Assembly (NCBI GenBank): GCA_002070605.1
Contig: MWDO01000009.1
Coordinates: 1-64,000 of the forward strand
Reading direction: 5' to 3'
Source: Spirochaetes bacterium ADurb.Bin133
Lineage (GTDB): Bacteria; Spirochaetota; GWE2-31-10; MWDO01
Length of the DNA stretch: 64,000 nucleotides
Shown: positions 40,721 through 49,581 of the stretch, in pieces
How positions within the stretch are numbered: the stretch's first letter is position 1
Layout: every line of letters begins with the position of its first letter
Notes under the pieces: model-generated
The model's input: the letters and a program-made list of their open reading frames with translations, nothing else
Database searches by the model: none
What the model was told of the DNA's origin: nothing
Made by a program: the position numbers and the translations under genes

Positions 40721-42565
40721 TTATTCCGCCGTCGACGCGATAGGAAGTTCGATAAAGAATGAAGTTCCAACCGTCGGTTTTGTTTCATAGTAAATTCGTC
40801 CTTCGTGCTCTTGAACAATTCTTTGAACAATAGCTAATCCAAGTCCGATTCCGTTTTCTTTGGTAGAATAATACGGCTCGAAAATATCGGCGTCCGATTC
40901 CGTAACGACTCCCTCTCCTTGATCCGTTATTTTGATTACGGCGTATTCGGTAAAGCCGATGATTTTTTTAAAAACGTCGATAGTTATAACTCCGTCGTTC
41001 TTCATTGAGTCCAGAGCGTTTTGAATTATATTCATAAAGACGCTTTTTAACTGCAGACTATCGCGATTAATCAAAAAGTCGTTATTTATATCAAAATTAA
41101 GGATTATCTTTATATTTTTACTGTTAGACGCCATCAAATCTGTTAAATCCTTTAGAATATCGTAAATGCCGCCTAATTCTTTGTTTGTATTTGGAAGTTT
41201 GGCGATATTTGAAAATTCTCTTAGAAGTCTATCCATTCTATCTACTTCGCCCAAAATAATTTTAGTTCCTTTGGTTAAAATTTCGGCAAAATCGTCGCGG
41301 TTCTCGGTATATCTCTTCAACACTCTTTCAGAACTTAGCCTTATTGGAGTAAGCGGATTCTTTATTTCATGAGCCATTCTACGAGCGATTTCCTGCCAGG
41401 TCGCAATTTTCTCCTTTTGGCTTAATTTTTTTCTGGAAAACTCGATCTCTCCTATCATTGAGTTGAAGGAGTCCACTAATATTTTGAATTCGTCGGTATA
41501 GTCGCGCTCTATTATAAAATTGTAGTCGCCTTTGGCTATACGTTTGGTTGCGTCGGACAGGTTCGCGATTGGTTCGACAAATTCTTTGGTTAGAAATATA
41601 GATATAACAAGGACTATTAGAATTATCGGAAAAATTACCGCTACAAAAAGTATGCTAAATCCGCCGATAAAAAATTTTTTGTAGAGGGAAACTATGTTGT
41701 AACTTCTTAGGGAGTCTTCTATTTTTGTAAAAACATTTTTAAAATTGGGGTTTACTTTCGAAGCGATATTTAAAAATCCTATCGTATCTCCGGAGTCTTC
41801 AATTATTATTTTTGAAGGAATTATCAAATAGAGATCTTCCGATTTTTCCTGAAAGAAAATACCGCTATAATTATCAAATAGATATATTGGAGCCGAAGAA
41901 GAGGAATCGTAAGGAAATTTATCTTCCGACGATACATCGAATAATTTATCGCCCGCTTGACCGATTATCCGCCCGTTTTTATCCCACAATGTTATGTTAT
42001 TTGCGTTTGTTAATTTGATAAAGGCTTCTAACGATCCGGCAATATTGCCCGATACGATACTGTTTTTTTTGATATATTCGTCGACGGCTTTTACGCGCTC
42101 TATCAGTATAAGTTTTTTCTCATCGTAATACTCTTTTATAACCTCTTCCGATAGGTCCAGAGACGCTCCAATGTCTTCGGAAAACCATACGTTCATCGAC
42201 GATTCGATAAATTTTGTTCCAATTTGAATAAAAGGGATTATTGGAAGAGCCGTCAAAAAAATAAACACAAGAGTCATACGCAGGCGCATTTTAGAACCGA
42301 ATTCGTTACGTATTACCGAGATAATTAGCTTAATAATATAAACAATAATAAAAACCAGCAATACGGTTGATAATACCGACAAAAAAAGCAGTAGAATTTT
42401 TTCGTTTTTAATAACTTTCTCTTCGTTTGAGCTGAATATATGATTAACAAATCTTACCAGAAAAAATGATATAAATAACCAAAATATAACAGAAATTACG
42501 AGAGGTAAGTTTTTTAATAGATAAGAGGCAAATTTATTTTTTATAGAAAAAATATTATTTCGCAT
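40721..42565 (-). CDS. ntrY: NtrY-like membrane sensor histidine kinase
   Basis: The 614-residue protein has three N-terminal membrane helices, an extracytoplasmic sensor loop (about residues 115-290), a fourth helix, a HAMP domain (EPIANLSDATKRIAKGDYNF), and a kinase core with H-box RRMAHEIKNPLTPIRLS, N-box MNIIQNALDSMKNDG, DQGEGV and NGIGLGLAIVQR. The EIKNPLTPIRLS wording is typical of NtrY. It precedes the NtrX-like regulator. Its start overlaps the upstream DUF4390-like gene by 11 bp. Confidence 0.95.
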   Translation of the reverse strand: MRNNIFSIKNKFASYLLKNLPLVISVIFWLFISFFLVRFVNHIFSSNEEKVIKNEKILLLFLSVLSTVLLVFIIVYIIKLIISVIRNEFGSKMRLRMTLVFIFLTALPIIPFIQIGTKFIESSMNVWFSEDIGASLDLSEEVIKEYYDEKKLILIERVKAVDEYIKKNSIVSGNIAGSLEAFIKLTNANNITLWDKNGRIIGQAGDKLFDVSSEDKFPYDSSSSAPIYLFDNYSGIFFQEKSEDLYLIIPSKIIIEDSGDTIGFLNIASKVNPNFKNVFTKIEDSLRSYNIVSLYKKFFIGGFSILFVAVIFPIILIVLVISIFLTKEFVEPIANLSDATKRIAKGDYNFIIERDYTDEFKILVDSFNSMIGEIEFSRKKLSQKEKIATWQEIARRMAHEIKNPLTPIRLSSERVLKRYTENRDDFAEILTKGTKIILGEVDRMDRLLREFSNIAKLPNTNKELGGIYDILKDLTDLMASNSKNIKIILNFDINNDFLINRDSLQLKSVFMNIIQNALDSMKNDGVITIDVFKKIIGFTEYAVIKITDQGEGVVTESDADIFEPYYSTKENGIGLGLAIVQRIVQEHEGRIYYETKPTVGTSFFIELPIASTAE

Positions 42566-43079
42566 ATAACAAAAACTTTAAGTTCCTTTTTTTAATATTG
42601 CCAAACCGTTTGTCGAACTCTAAAATTTTTAACGGCGCCGGAAAATATGTAGATAACAGAGTGAAGTCTATATCTACTTCATATTTGTTTTCAGAGGAAT
42701 CGGGGCGTTTGAATCGAAGGTCTTCGAATAAAGTCAACTTCTTAACCATTGTTTTATAGTTAGAAAAGCGCGAGTCAAATAAAGTATTGGAATTTTGTAT
42801 AATAAACATATCGTTCCACCTGTCGTAACGAATCGTCCTCTCTACCAAAATATTGTCTATTTTTTTTTTATTTTGAAAAAAACTCGCGTTAAGATTAATT
42901 TTTGCATATGAGAATTTCACAAGATTATTTTTCAACTCATGCGGTATCTCTATATCTAAATTTAGATCTAAATCAAAAGTAACGGCGCCGTTAACGTTAT
43001 TTCCGATCAATTCGTCTATGTAATGCGTTTTTTGACAGGAAAATAACGCAATAATAAAAATAAGAAGCGCTATTCTCAT
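42555..43079 (-). CDS. Exported DUF4390-like protein
   Basis: The 174-residue protein has a lipoprotein-like signal (MRIALLIFIIALFSCQ, Cys15). The mature part has strands typical of DUF4390-type proteins found next to NtrY-like kinases (VERTIRYDRWNDMFII, KPLTLFEDLRF-like text). It overlaps ptsH by 4 bp and ntrY by 11 bp, so all are translated together. It may act in the periplasm with the NtrY sensor loop; this is inferred from linkage. The family match is from memory and moderate. Confidence 0.65.
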   Translation of the reverse strand: MRIALLIFIIALFSCQKTHYIDELIGNNVNGAVTFDLDLNLDIEIPHELKNNLVKFSYAKINLNASFFQNKKKIDNILVERTIRYDRWNDMFIIQNSNTLFDSRFSNYKTMVKKLTLFEDLRFKRPDSSENKYEVDIDFTLLSTYFPAPLKILEFDKRFGNIKKRNLKFLLYAK

Positions 43080-43339
43080 TCTTTTAATTCGTTTTTAAAA
43101 ATTTCGACAATAGATAATACGGCGTTTTGTTCGTCGTCTCCATCCGCTATTATGATTAACTCTGTTTTGTATACCGCTCCTAACATCATAATACCCAAAA
43201 TAGACTTAGCGTCCACCTCCATATTGCCTTTTTTAATTGAAATTTTAGACTTGAATTTGCTTGCCGTATTTACGATAAGGGACGCCGGTCTTCCATGCAG
43301 CCCGGCTCTCCAGCCGACCGTAACTTTCTCATTTTTCAT
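43076..43339 (-). CDS. ptsH: HPr phosphocarrier protein
   Basis: The 87-residue protein has the active-site His in GLHGRPASLIVNTASKF and the regulatory serine in AKSILGIMMLGA at the equivalent of Ser46. Length is standard. With no sugar EII nearby it probably acts in regulation, for example on the EIIA-CBS protein at 33796. It lies between hpf and the DUF4390-like gene; a possible HPr-kinase remnant is just upstream. Confidence 0.95.
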   Translation of the reverse strand: MKNEKVTVGWRAGLHGRPASLIVNTASKFKSKISIKKGNMEVDAKSILGIMMLGAVYKTELIIIADGDDEQNAVLSIVEIFKNELKE

Positions 43340-43342
43340 CTA

Positions 43343-43429
43343 TTAATTTTTGCTCCAAATTAAATTCAGTTTTAAGCGGATATTTTTAGCTTCTATTTCA
43401 AGGAGATCTAACGCCGCGAATTTTTTCAT
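43343..43429 (-). pseudogene. Possible N-terminal remnant of HPr kinase, 28 codons
   Basis: Between hpf and ptsH a short frame from ATG (43427-43429) to TAA reads KKFAALDLLEIEAKN and then IRLKLNLIW. This resembles the start of HPr kinase/phosphorylase (a VxDLLxL...L-type opening), and HprK is encoded beside HPr in many genomes. It is far too short to be functional. It could equally be a chance frame; evidence is a short pattern plus location. Confidence 0.3.
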
Positions 43430-43447
43430 TAAACTAACGCCTCTTTT

Positions 43448-44200
43448 TTAGTGAATTAATTTCCATCTGCCGTTTCCTTCTTTAAATAAAAAGGATACTC
43501 TATTGTTAGTCGTCTCTACAAAAACGTCGCTGTCCTCGTCTTGCGAAAGAATATCTTTTTGAGCGTCGACAAGCGACATAGTCGAGAGCGCAATATTTCT
43601 CACCTCGTTTCCGATAGAAATATTTTCATCGTCGGTTATTAACAAATATTCTTTGTAATTTGTATCGTCGCTTTTTTTAATGAGATACACGACGTCGTCG
43701 TCAAGTTTTCTCAAAAAAGCCGGAGCCGCCTCTTCTTTATCGCTTATTAGGTTAAAACCAAAATAATCGTTCTGATTTTGTTTCATAAGAAGGTAGGCGT
43801 CTTGTAAAGCGGTAGGTTTTTTGTTCATAACGACATATTCGGTCGGCTCCGGATTGTTTTCTTCCAACTGATTATAAAACTCGACAAAATCTTCTACTCC
43901 CGGTTTTGAATATGATTGTATTTTGCCTTTTTCTCTATTAATCTTAACGTCCATTTTATGAACTATCTTATCGATAGCGTTGTACATTTCCTTGTCCGTA
44001 ACCTCAAATTTTTGAATACCAAGTCTCTTTAGCGATAGCGTTACGTTGACTTTGTAAATATATTTTTCCGAATCAAGATGAAAATTGATCTCCATAATAT
44101 GATTTTTGAAATAACTTAACTTTTCAATCCTTTTCTTTATGTAGGATTTCATCCTTTCAGACACCGTAAAATTACTTGAACCTTGAATAATTAAATTCAT
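43448..44200 (-). CDS. hpf: Ribosome hibernation factor HPF-like, extended form
   Basis: The start at 44200 (MNLIIQGSSNFTVSERM) follows GGAGGAG and is preferred over the upstream ATG. The 250-residue product has the HPF/YfiA domain (residues 1-100; LIIQGSSNFTVSERMKSYI, DMYNAIDKIVHKMDVKI-type ending) and a long C-terminal part, where KKPTALQDAYLLMKQNQNDY resembles the dimerisation domain of long HPF but is followed by about 90 further residues. HPF binds and inactivates ribosomes in starvation. It lies 21 bp after rpoN. Confidence 0.88.
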   Translation of the reverse strand: MNLIIQGSSNFTVSERMKSYIKKRIEKLSYFKNHIMEINFHLDSEKYIYKVNVTLSLKRLGIQKFEVTDKEMYNAIDKIVHKMDVKINREKGKIQSYSKPGVEDFVEFYNQLEENNPEPTEYVVMNKKPTALQDAYLLMKQNQNDYFGFNLISDKEEAAPAFLRKLDDDVVYLIKKSDDTNYKEYLLITDDENISIGNEVRNIALSTMSLVDAQKDILSQDEDSDVFVETTNNRVSFLFKEGNGRWKLIH

Positions 44201-44221
44201 TTTTCTCTCCTCCAATAATAT

Positions 44222-45625
44222 TTATAATTTTCTATAATGAGAAGGAAGAATATCTAACTTCTTCCTGTATTTAGCCACCGTTCTTCTTGCAATTTTTATA
44301 CCTTTATTTTCCAGAATTTGCGATATTTTTTGATCGGTAATTTTTTTATCTTTTTCGTTAAGAATTATCTCTTTAATTAATTCTCTAACGCTTTCGCTTG
44401 ATTTTTCATTATCTCCGCTTTTTCCGATGGAATTCGTAAAAAAATATTTAATCTCATGCAGTCCCCAATCGGTTTGAATATATTTTGACGACGCAAGACG
44501 CGATATAGTAGACTCGGAAAGCCCGATCTCTTCCGCTATAACTTTCATTGTAAGCGGCTTTAGGGCTTTAGGTCCGGAATAAAAGAAATCTCTCTGATAT
44601 TTTGACAACGCCATAGCCAATCTAAATAGCGAGTCGTTTCTGTGTCTGAGGGCGTATATAAATCTTTTCGCCAGACTTACTTTATCAAGAACGTAGCGAT
44701 CTTCTTCGTCAAGATTTCGGCGGTTTTTTACCATATTTGATATCTTATCCATATAACCGCTAACCGTTAACGGGGGGATCGTCTCTTTATTTATTTCAAC
44801 AATTATCTCCTCGTCGCGCTTATAAATATATACGTCCGGAATAATATATTTTATCTCTTCCGTATCAAACTTCCTTCCCGGATAAGGATTAAATTTTGAT
44901 AAAAAATCAAAAGCGCTCCTAACTTCTTCGAGCTTTATACCTAAATTTTTGGCGATTAAAGAATCTTTTCTGTTTATCATCAGATCAAAATATTCATTCA
45001 CAATTATATAGGCGTTTCTATCTAACTTCCCTTCCGGAACCGTTTCAAGTTGATAGAGAAGAGCCGATCTCACGTCTTTTGAGGCGACGCCGACCGGATC
45101 AAAAAGTTGTATGCTTTCGAGTATGTCGCGGGCTTTCTCTATCTCTTTCGGGGAAAAAATCTCGTCAAGTTCGTATTTGAAAAAGCCGTCGCTATCTATT
45201 AAGCTGATTATCGTTTTGCCCAAAATTATCTCTTTTTCATTAAGATTTAGCCCTCTAAGTTGCCATAAAAGATGATCGCTCAAAGTTTCTTTAACAGAAA
45301 TAACCCCTTCGAGAAATTGTCTCTTTGTATCGAGTTTACCGGAGTCTGGAGAAACTCCCGTACTTATATCGGCGCTAGACGAATCGAGAAATTTAACGTT
45401 GTCGTCGGATAAAGAGTTTTCTATGTTATAGAGACTCTGATCCTCCTCTTTTTTTTTATTTTTTGTATAGTCGATCTCTAAAGCGGGATTTTCTAAAAGT
45501 TCTTTGTTTATTTTTTCAAGCAAATCGATAGACGAAAGCTGCATAATTTCAAGAGATTGCAGCATCTCGGGGGATAACGATAGTTTTTGACTTAACTGCG
45601 TCTCGATTTTTTGATACAAATTCAC
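44222..45625 (-). CDS. rpoN: RNA polymerase sigma-54 factor
   Basis: The 467-residue protein has all regions of sigma-54: the Gln/Leu-rich activator-binding region I (TQLSQKLSLSPEMLQSLEIM), the core-binding region, the helix-turn-helix (TMKVIAEEIGLSESTISRLA), and the C-terminal RpoN box (ARRTVAKYRKKLDILPS) that reads the -24 element. It begins a minus-strand cluster with hpf, ptsH, the DUF4390-like gene, ntrY and ntrX. The NtrX-like protein should be one of its activators. Confidence 0.97.
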   Translation of the reverse strand: MNLYQKIETQLSQKLSLSPEMLQSLEIMQLSSIDLLEKINKELLENPALEIDYTKNKKKEEDQSLYNIENSLSDDNVKFLDSSSADISTGVSPDSGKLDTKRQFLEGVISVKETLSDHLLWQLRGLNLNEKEIILGKTIISLIDSDGFFKYELDEIFSPKEIEKARDILESIQLFDPVGVASKDVRSALLYQLETVPEGKLDRNAYIIVNEYFDLMINRKDSLIAKNLGIKLEEVRSAFDFLSKFNPYPGRKFDTEEIKYIIPDVYIYKRDEEIIVEINKETIPPLTVSGYMDKISNMVKNRRNLDEEDRYVLDKVSLAKRFIYALRHRNDSLFRLAMALSKYQRDFFYSGPKALKPLTMKVIAEEIGLSESTISRLASSKYIQTDWGLHEIKYFFTNSIGKSGDNEKSSESVRELIKEIILNEKDKKITDQKISQILENKGIKIARRTVAKYRKKLDILPSHYRKL

Positions 45626-46090
45626 CTTTTCACCTTAGAAATATTGTCTACCCATTCTAAAATATTTTTAGAAAAAAAGGAAATATTTTTTAAATTTACT
45701 TACAAAAAACAAAAAAAAACAACTATTTTAACTTTTTTTTGACGTCGCTGAAAATAATCAATTATAAAGTAAAACTCTATAAATATCAATAGAATGTTGC
45801 AACTATATGCGTCCCGTCGGTTTTTTGGGGATTTGCCGGCGTCGCATATGCGTCAAATTTTATCGGGGAGCGCGACGCATATAGGGCTTTTTTTATATCG
45901 CAGGGCAAATTGACACATATGCGTCGAATTTCTATCGAGGAATAGCCGCGGCGGCTATGCGACCCATATGTGTCAATTTTTATCGAGGAGCGGCGCGGCG
46001 CGTATAGCTCCATATGCGTCGAATTTAAGAGACTATTTCAACACATTGCATATGTGTCAAATTATTTTTAATCCCATATGCGTCGAATTT
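45626..46090. other. Gap between rpoN and vapC, mostly repeat element E13
   Basis: From 45626 to 45808 the DNA is very AT-rich and should include the rpoN promoter; nothing else was recognised. From 45809 on it is the repeat element. Confidence 0.55.
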
Positions 46091-46095
46091 TTATG
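45809..46095. repeat. Repeat element E13, left end, six CATATG sites
   Basis: The left end is GCGTCCCGTCGGTTTTTTGG. CATATG cores are at 45845, 45916, 45965, 46011, 46049 and 46075, with a degenerate one near 45879; GC-rich GGAGCGGCGCGGCG units lie between. There is no right end: the array runs straight into the vapC stop codon (46091-46093), whose last codons lie in a GCATAAAAATTCGACGCATA stretch of repeat. Confidence 0.75.
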
Positions 46096-46492
46096 CGTTA
46101 ATTATTTTTATTTCGGTCATATTTTCAAAATCTGATTTGTTTACAGTTCCAATTGTATCAATCCCGCTTGATAACATTATGGACGCTATCTCAATATCAA
46201 ATATTTTATTTCCAACGGGCTTATATTTGATAACAAAATCTTTAAATATTTCTAAACTATTTTTATTAGTATATAGTACTGTGAAATTATTATATAAACT
46301 TAAAAATTTTTTTTCAATAAAACTATACTCTATATTTTTGTTTTTTGACAATACATTCACAAACTCTGTAATATTTTTTGAAGTAATAAAGCAGTCATAA
46401 GAATTAATTAATTTATTAGAAAATTCATAATAGATCGAATTTCTATCTATCGAATATATTAATATGTTTGTATCTAAAACAATTTTATTCAT
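46091..46492 (-). CDS. vapC: PIN-domain toxin (VapC-like)
   Basis: The 133-residue protein has PIN features: VLDTNILIYSID with the first acidic residue, a conserved Glu in TEFVNVL, and FDIEIASIMLSSGIDTIGTVNKSDF with the last acidic positions. PIN toxins cut RNA. Its start overlaps the antitoxin gene by 8 bp. The codon composition is more AT-rich than in neighbouring core genes, consistent with acquisition. The 3' end is fused to repeat element E13. Confidence 0.9.
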   Translation of the reverse strand: MNKIVLDTNILIYSIDRNSIYYEFSNKLINSYDCFITSKNITEFVNVLSKNKNIEYSFIEKKFLSLYNNFTVLYTNKNSLEIFKDFVIKYKPVGNKIFDIEIASIMLSSGIDTIGTVNKSDFENMTEIKIINA

Positions 46493-46718
46493 AAGCTATT
46501 TCTCTAACATTTTTATCGTCATAAAATCCCTTCAAATCCAAAGTATCTTTATCCCAGCCGTTTTTAGAATTATTATTAATTATTTCTTGATAATTCTTTA
46601 AGATTAAATAACCAATAAGATTATTTATATTACGGTTTTGTTCTTTACAAAGATATTTTAATTTTGCTTCAATTTCTCTATCAAGATATATTGTTGTAAC
46701 ATATTTTTCTTTTTTCAT
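46485..46718 (-). CDS. vapB: Antitoxin with RHH-like N-terminus (VapB-like)
   Basis: The 77-residue protein begins with a strand plus helix that fits ribbon-helix-helix antitoxins (KYVTTIYLDREIEAKLKYLC, then NINNLIGYLILKNYQE). The C-terminal ~30 residues would bind the toxin. The pair would repress its own promoter, which lies in the 75 bp before element E14. AAAG-rich sequence rather than a strong ribosome-binding site precedes the ATG. Confidence 0.82.
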   Translation of the reverse strand: MKKEKYVTTIYLDREIEAKLKYLCKEQNRNINNLIGYLILKNYQEIINNNSKNGWDKDTLDLKGFYDDKNVREIAYE

Positions 46719-46786
46719 TTTTTTGCCTCTTTATTTAAATGTAATATAGTTTTTATTAATTATCAATATTATTTTAATATTATTTT

Positions 46787-46916
46787 GTAATTCGTCGGCT
46801 TTTTGGGTGGGGAATTTGACACATATGCGTCGAATTTTTGTCGGGGAGCGGCGCGGCGGTATGCAGCTCCATATGTGTCAATTTATTTTCCCTCCCCAAA
46901 AAACCGACGGGATACT
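46787..46916. mobile_element. Repeat element E14, both ends, two CATATG sites
   Basis: The left end is GTAATTCGTCGGCTTTTTGG and the right end CCCCAAAAAACCGACGGGAT. CATATG cores at 46822 and 46870 are separated by one GC-rich unit (GGAGCGGCGCGGCGGTATGC). It lies between the antitoxin and pcm genes. The flanks show no 9-bp duplication. Confidence 0.78.
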
Positions 46917-46970
46917 AATTAACGACAAATTATTATTGAAAACTTTACGCAATTTTATTATCTTTTAGTT

Positions 46971-47615
46971 ATGAGCAATAAAAATTTGGTAGACTTAATC
47001 AGAACGAGGTCTGTATATTATCTTGAAAAAAAACCTAGAGACGAGAGGGTTCTTGAAGCGATGTCGAGAGTCGATAGAAAAGATTTCTTGCCGGAACTGT
47101 CCAAGAATTTTGCCTATAAAGACTCCCCTATTCCTATTGGATTTAATCAGACGTGTTCGCAACCGAGCATGGTAGCTTTTTATATGGATATTTTAAATAT
47201 CAAACCGGGCAATAAAATTCTTGAGATCGGCTCCGGATGCGGCTACGCAAGCGCCGTCGCCTCGTTATTATGCAGACCCGGAGGAGAGGTGTATGCCGTC
47301 GAAATTGTTAAAGAACTTGCCGAATTGTCGCGAACAAATCTCAGCCCTTATATGGAGAATATCGCTATCTTTGAAAAAGACGGTTCGGTAGGACTAAAAA
47401 AACATTCCCCTTATGATAGAATATTTTTATCGGCGGGAGTTAATTTATCCAGATTTAACGAAAATATTTTACTGGAGCAACTAAACGTCGACGGAATACT
47501 CGTTTATCCCGAATGTTACGGCAACTTATTCAAAATTACTAAAAGAAAAGGAAGATTAGAAAAAGAAACATTTTACGGAGTGAGCTTCGTTCCATTAAAA
47601 GGCGAAAACGCCTGA
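46971..47615 (+). CDS. pcm: Protein-L-isoaspartate O-methyltransferase
   Basis: The 214-residue protein has the PCMT pattern: MSRVDRKDFLPE, the substrate-recognition part PIPIGFNQTCSQPSMVAFYM, the SAM motif ILEIGSGCGYASAVASLL and VYAVEIVKELAELS. It repairs isoaspartyl residues in damaged proteins. A weak ribosome-binding site precedes the ATG. A strong bidirectional terminator follows. Confidence 0.94.
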   Translation: MSNKNLVDLIRTRSVYYLEKKPRDERVLEAMSRVDRKDFLPELSKNFAYKDSPIPIGFNQTCSQPSMVAFYMDILNIKPGNKILEIGSGCGYASAVASLLCRPGGEVYAVEIVKELAELSRTNLSPYMENIAIFEKDGSVGLKKHSPYDRIFLSAGVNLSRFNENILLEQLNVDGILVYPECYGNLFKITKRKGRLEKETFYGVSFVPLKGENA

Positions 47616-47630
47616 TACCATTACAAAAAA

Positions 47631-47656
47631 ACAAGGGGACTACGAAGTCCCCTTGT
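47631..47656. terminator. Bidirectional rho-independent terminator
   Basis: ACAAGGGGACT and AGTCCCCTTGT form a perfect 11-bp stem with a 4-base loop (ACGA). A-rich sequence precedes and T-rich follows, so it can end both pcm and the convergent FG-GAP gene. Confidence 0.9.
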
Positions 47657-47671
47657 TTCATTTAATCAAAA

Positions 47672-49501
47672 TTATTGAATTTTTACGCCAAGGCTTTCAA
47701 CCGTTTCATAAGTTAATCCGCCGATAGCCAAGTTTTTATCCGTTTGATATTTCTCAATAGCGGCAAGAGTTTCTGCCGATAATTTTCCGTCGATAGCTCC
47801 GGGATTATACCCTTTTGCTTTTAAAGCGTTTTGTACTTCTTTAATTTTTGCTTCCGACGAATTAGCTTCGCATAATACTCGTCTCCAATCAATAAAACCT
47901 TCAGATATTTTTACTTTTTTAGAGATGGTTTTGTATTCCTCAGGAATAACAACTACTTTGTAAGATCCGTGTTGTTTAGCTCTGCTAACTTTAACGGTTT
48001 GATATTCGGCCGGAATTACCTCCTCTTTTGCTTCCGGAGGTTTAACCATAATCTTTTTCTCTAAAGTAACATATTCCGCCGGCTCTTCAACTCTACATAA
48101 AGTTTCGGCTCCCGACTCGTCTTTTATTAGTTTCCAGATAGTCTGAGCTTCTTTTACGAGAACTTTTACCTGTTCGGTCTTATATTCTGCCGGTACCTCG
48201 ACAATTTTAACAGACGCCTCTTTTATAAGAATCTTCTCTTCAACTTCTTCATAAACGGGATCTACAATCTCTAATTTCTCGGATCTTTCCGCTACAATAA
48301 TTTGTTCGGTTACTTCCTGATATTTCGGCGGAATATATACCTTTACGTAACACTCGCCCGGTTGAACGTTATAAGGAACTTGTCCATAATCTTTTAAAGC
48401 CGGTCCGCTAAAAACGTGTATCGCGGCGTCCTTTTTGCCATAGTCATAAAACAGAGCCGCTTCGTCGGAACCGTCGCCATTAAAATCCCCCATAACTTCT
48501 CTATCCTGAACAGACGAAAGATTATAATTGCCTTTACCTGAATTCCACGCTCTATTAAGAGTAAAAGCGGTTCCGTCGGATAAAAATGCATGAAGTTCGG
48601 CCGTACTGGATAAATAGTCGTAAAACGCTACCACGTCGTCGAATCCGTCCCCGTTTATGTCGCCGGCTTCTAAACGATCGCCTAAACTCAAAGCCGTATA
48701 ACCGGAGTCGGTTCCCCACCACTCTTTACTTTCAAAAGCCGTTCCGTTTGAAATAAAAGCGTGAATTTTAGCTTTATTTAAACCGTAGTCATATAACGCC
48801 GCCAAATCGTCCTTACCGTCGTTATTGAAATCGCCAGCGACAAATCTGTTGCCGACGTTATCCAAGTCGTAATTTCCTTCGCCTGAATCCGACCACGGAC
48901 TCATAGTAAAAGAAGAACCGGTTGATAGAAATACGTGTATCTTGGTCTGTTTATTAGGATATGCGTAAGCTACCGCTAAATCGTCCTTACCGTCGCCGTT
49001 AAAATCTCCCGCGACAAATCTATTTTTGACGGACGCAACGTCAAATTCGTTTTCTTTAGATTCGTACCAAGTCGCCATAGTAAAAGACGAACCGTTTGAT
49101 AGAAACACGTGAATGCTCGCTTTCTTTGAACCATAGTCGTATAAGGTCGCTATGTCGTCTTTACCGTCGCCGTTAAAATCTCCAGCCGCAATCCTTCCCG
49201 CTACTTTAGAGGGATCGTAATTCCCCTTACCCGAATCGTACCATGAAGATTCTTGAGTAAACTTAGAACCTTCCGATTTGAAAACATGAATTTGGGTCTG
49301 TAAAAACAAATAATCATACATAACGGCGGTATCTTCAAGTTTATCGCCGTCAAAATCCCCGGCTACCACTCTGCCGCCGACTCTTGACAATTCGTAATTA
49401 CCCTCTCCTGATCTCCACCAATCTTTCATCGTATAATCTTCGGCGCATAATAAAATAACGCTTAAAGATAATACCCCCGCAATTAATAGTATTTTTTTCA
49501 T
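47672..49501 (-). CDS. Exported FG-GAP repeat protein with peptidoglycan-binding C-terminus
   Basis: The 609-residue protein has a signal peptide (KKILLIAGVLSLSVILLCAE) and about six FG-GAP/VCBS-type repeats over residues 25-370, each with a calcium-binding-like loop (GDFNGDGKDDIATLYDYG) and a spacing of about 55 residues. A second region (about 375-545) has five or six repeats around PAEYKT/PEEYKT. The C-terminal ~60 residues are a peptidoglycan-binding type 1 domain (IKEVQNALKAKGYNPGAIDG). It is probably an adhesive or structural envelope protein. AGGAGG precedes the start. Confidence 0.9.
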   Translation of the reverse strand: MKKILLIAGVLSLSVILLCAEDYTMKDWWRSGEGNYELSRVGGRVVAGDFDGDKLEDTAVMYDYLFLQTQIHVFKSEGSKFTQESSWYDSGKGNYDPSKVAGRIAAGDFNGDGKDDIATLYDYGSKKASIHVFLSNGSSFTMATWYESKENEFDVASVKNRFVAGDFNGDGKDDLAVAYAYPNKQTKIHVFLSTGSSFTMSPWSDSGEGNYDLDNVGNRFVAGDFNNDGKDDLAALYDYGLNKAKIHAFISNGTAFESKEWWGTDSGYTALSLGDRLEAGDINGDGFDDVVAFYDYLSSTAELHAFLSDGTAFTLNRAWNSGKGNYNLSSVQDREVMGDFNGDGSDEAALFYDYGKKDAAIHVFSGPALKDYGQVPYNVQPGECYVKVYIPPKYQEVTEQIIVAERSEKLEIVDPVYEEVEEKILIKEASVKIVEVPAEYKTEQVKVLVKEAQTIWKLIKDESGAETLCRVEEPAEYVTLEKKIMVKPPEAKEEVIPAEYQTVKVSRAKQHGSYKVVVIPEEYKTISKKVKISEGFIDWRRVLCEANSSEAKIKEVQNALKAKGYNPGAIDGKLSAETLAAIEKYQTDKNLAIGGLTYETVESLGVKIQ

Positions 49502-49581
49502 ACTATCTCCTCCTATAAAAAATTATTATAACAGTTATATTAAAAATATGCCGTCATGTCAAGAATTTAATTATCCATCTT

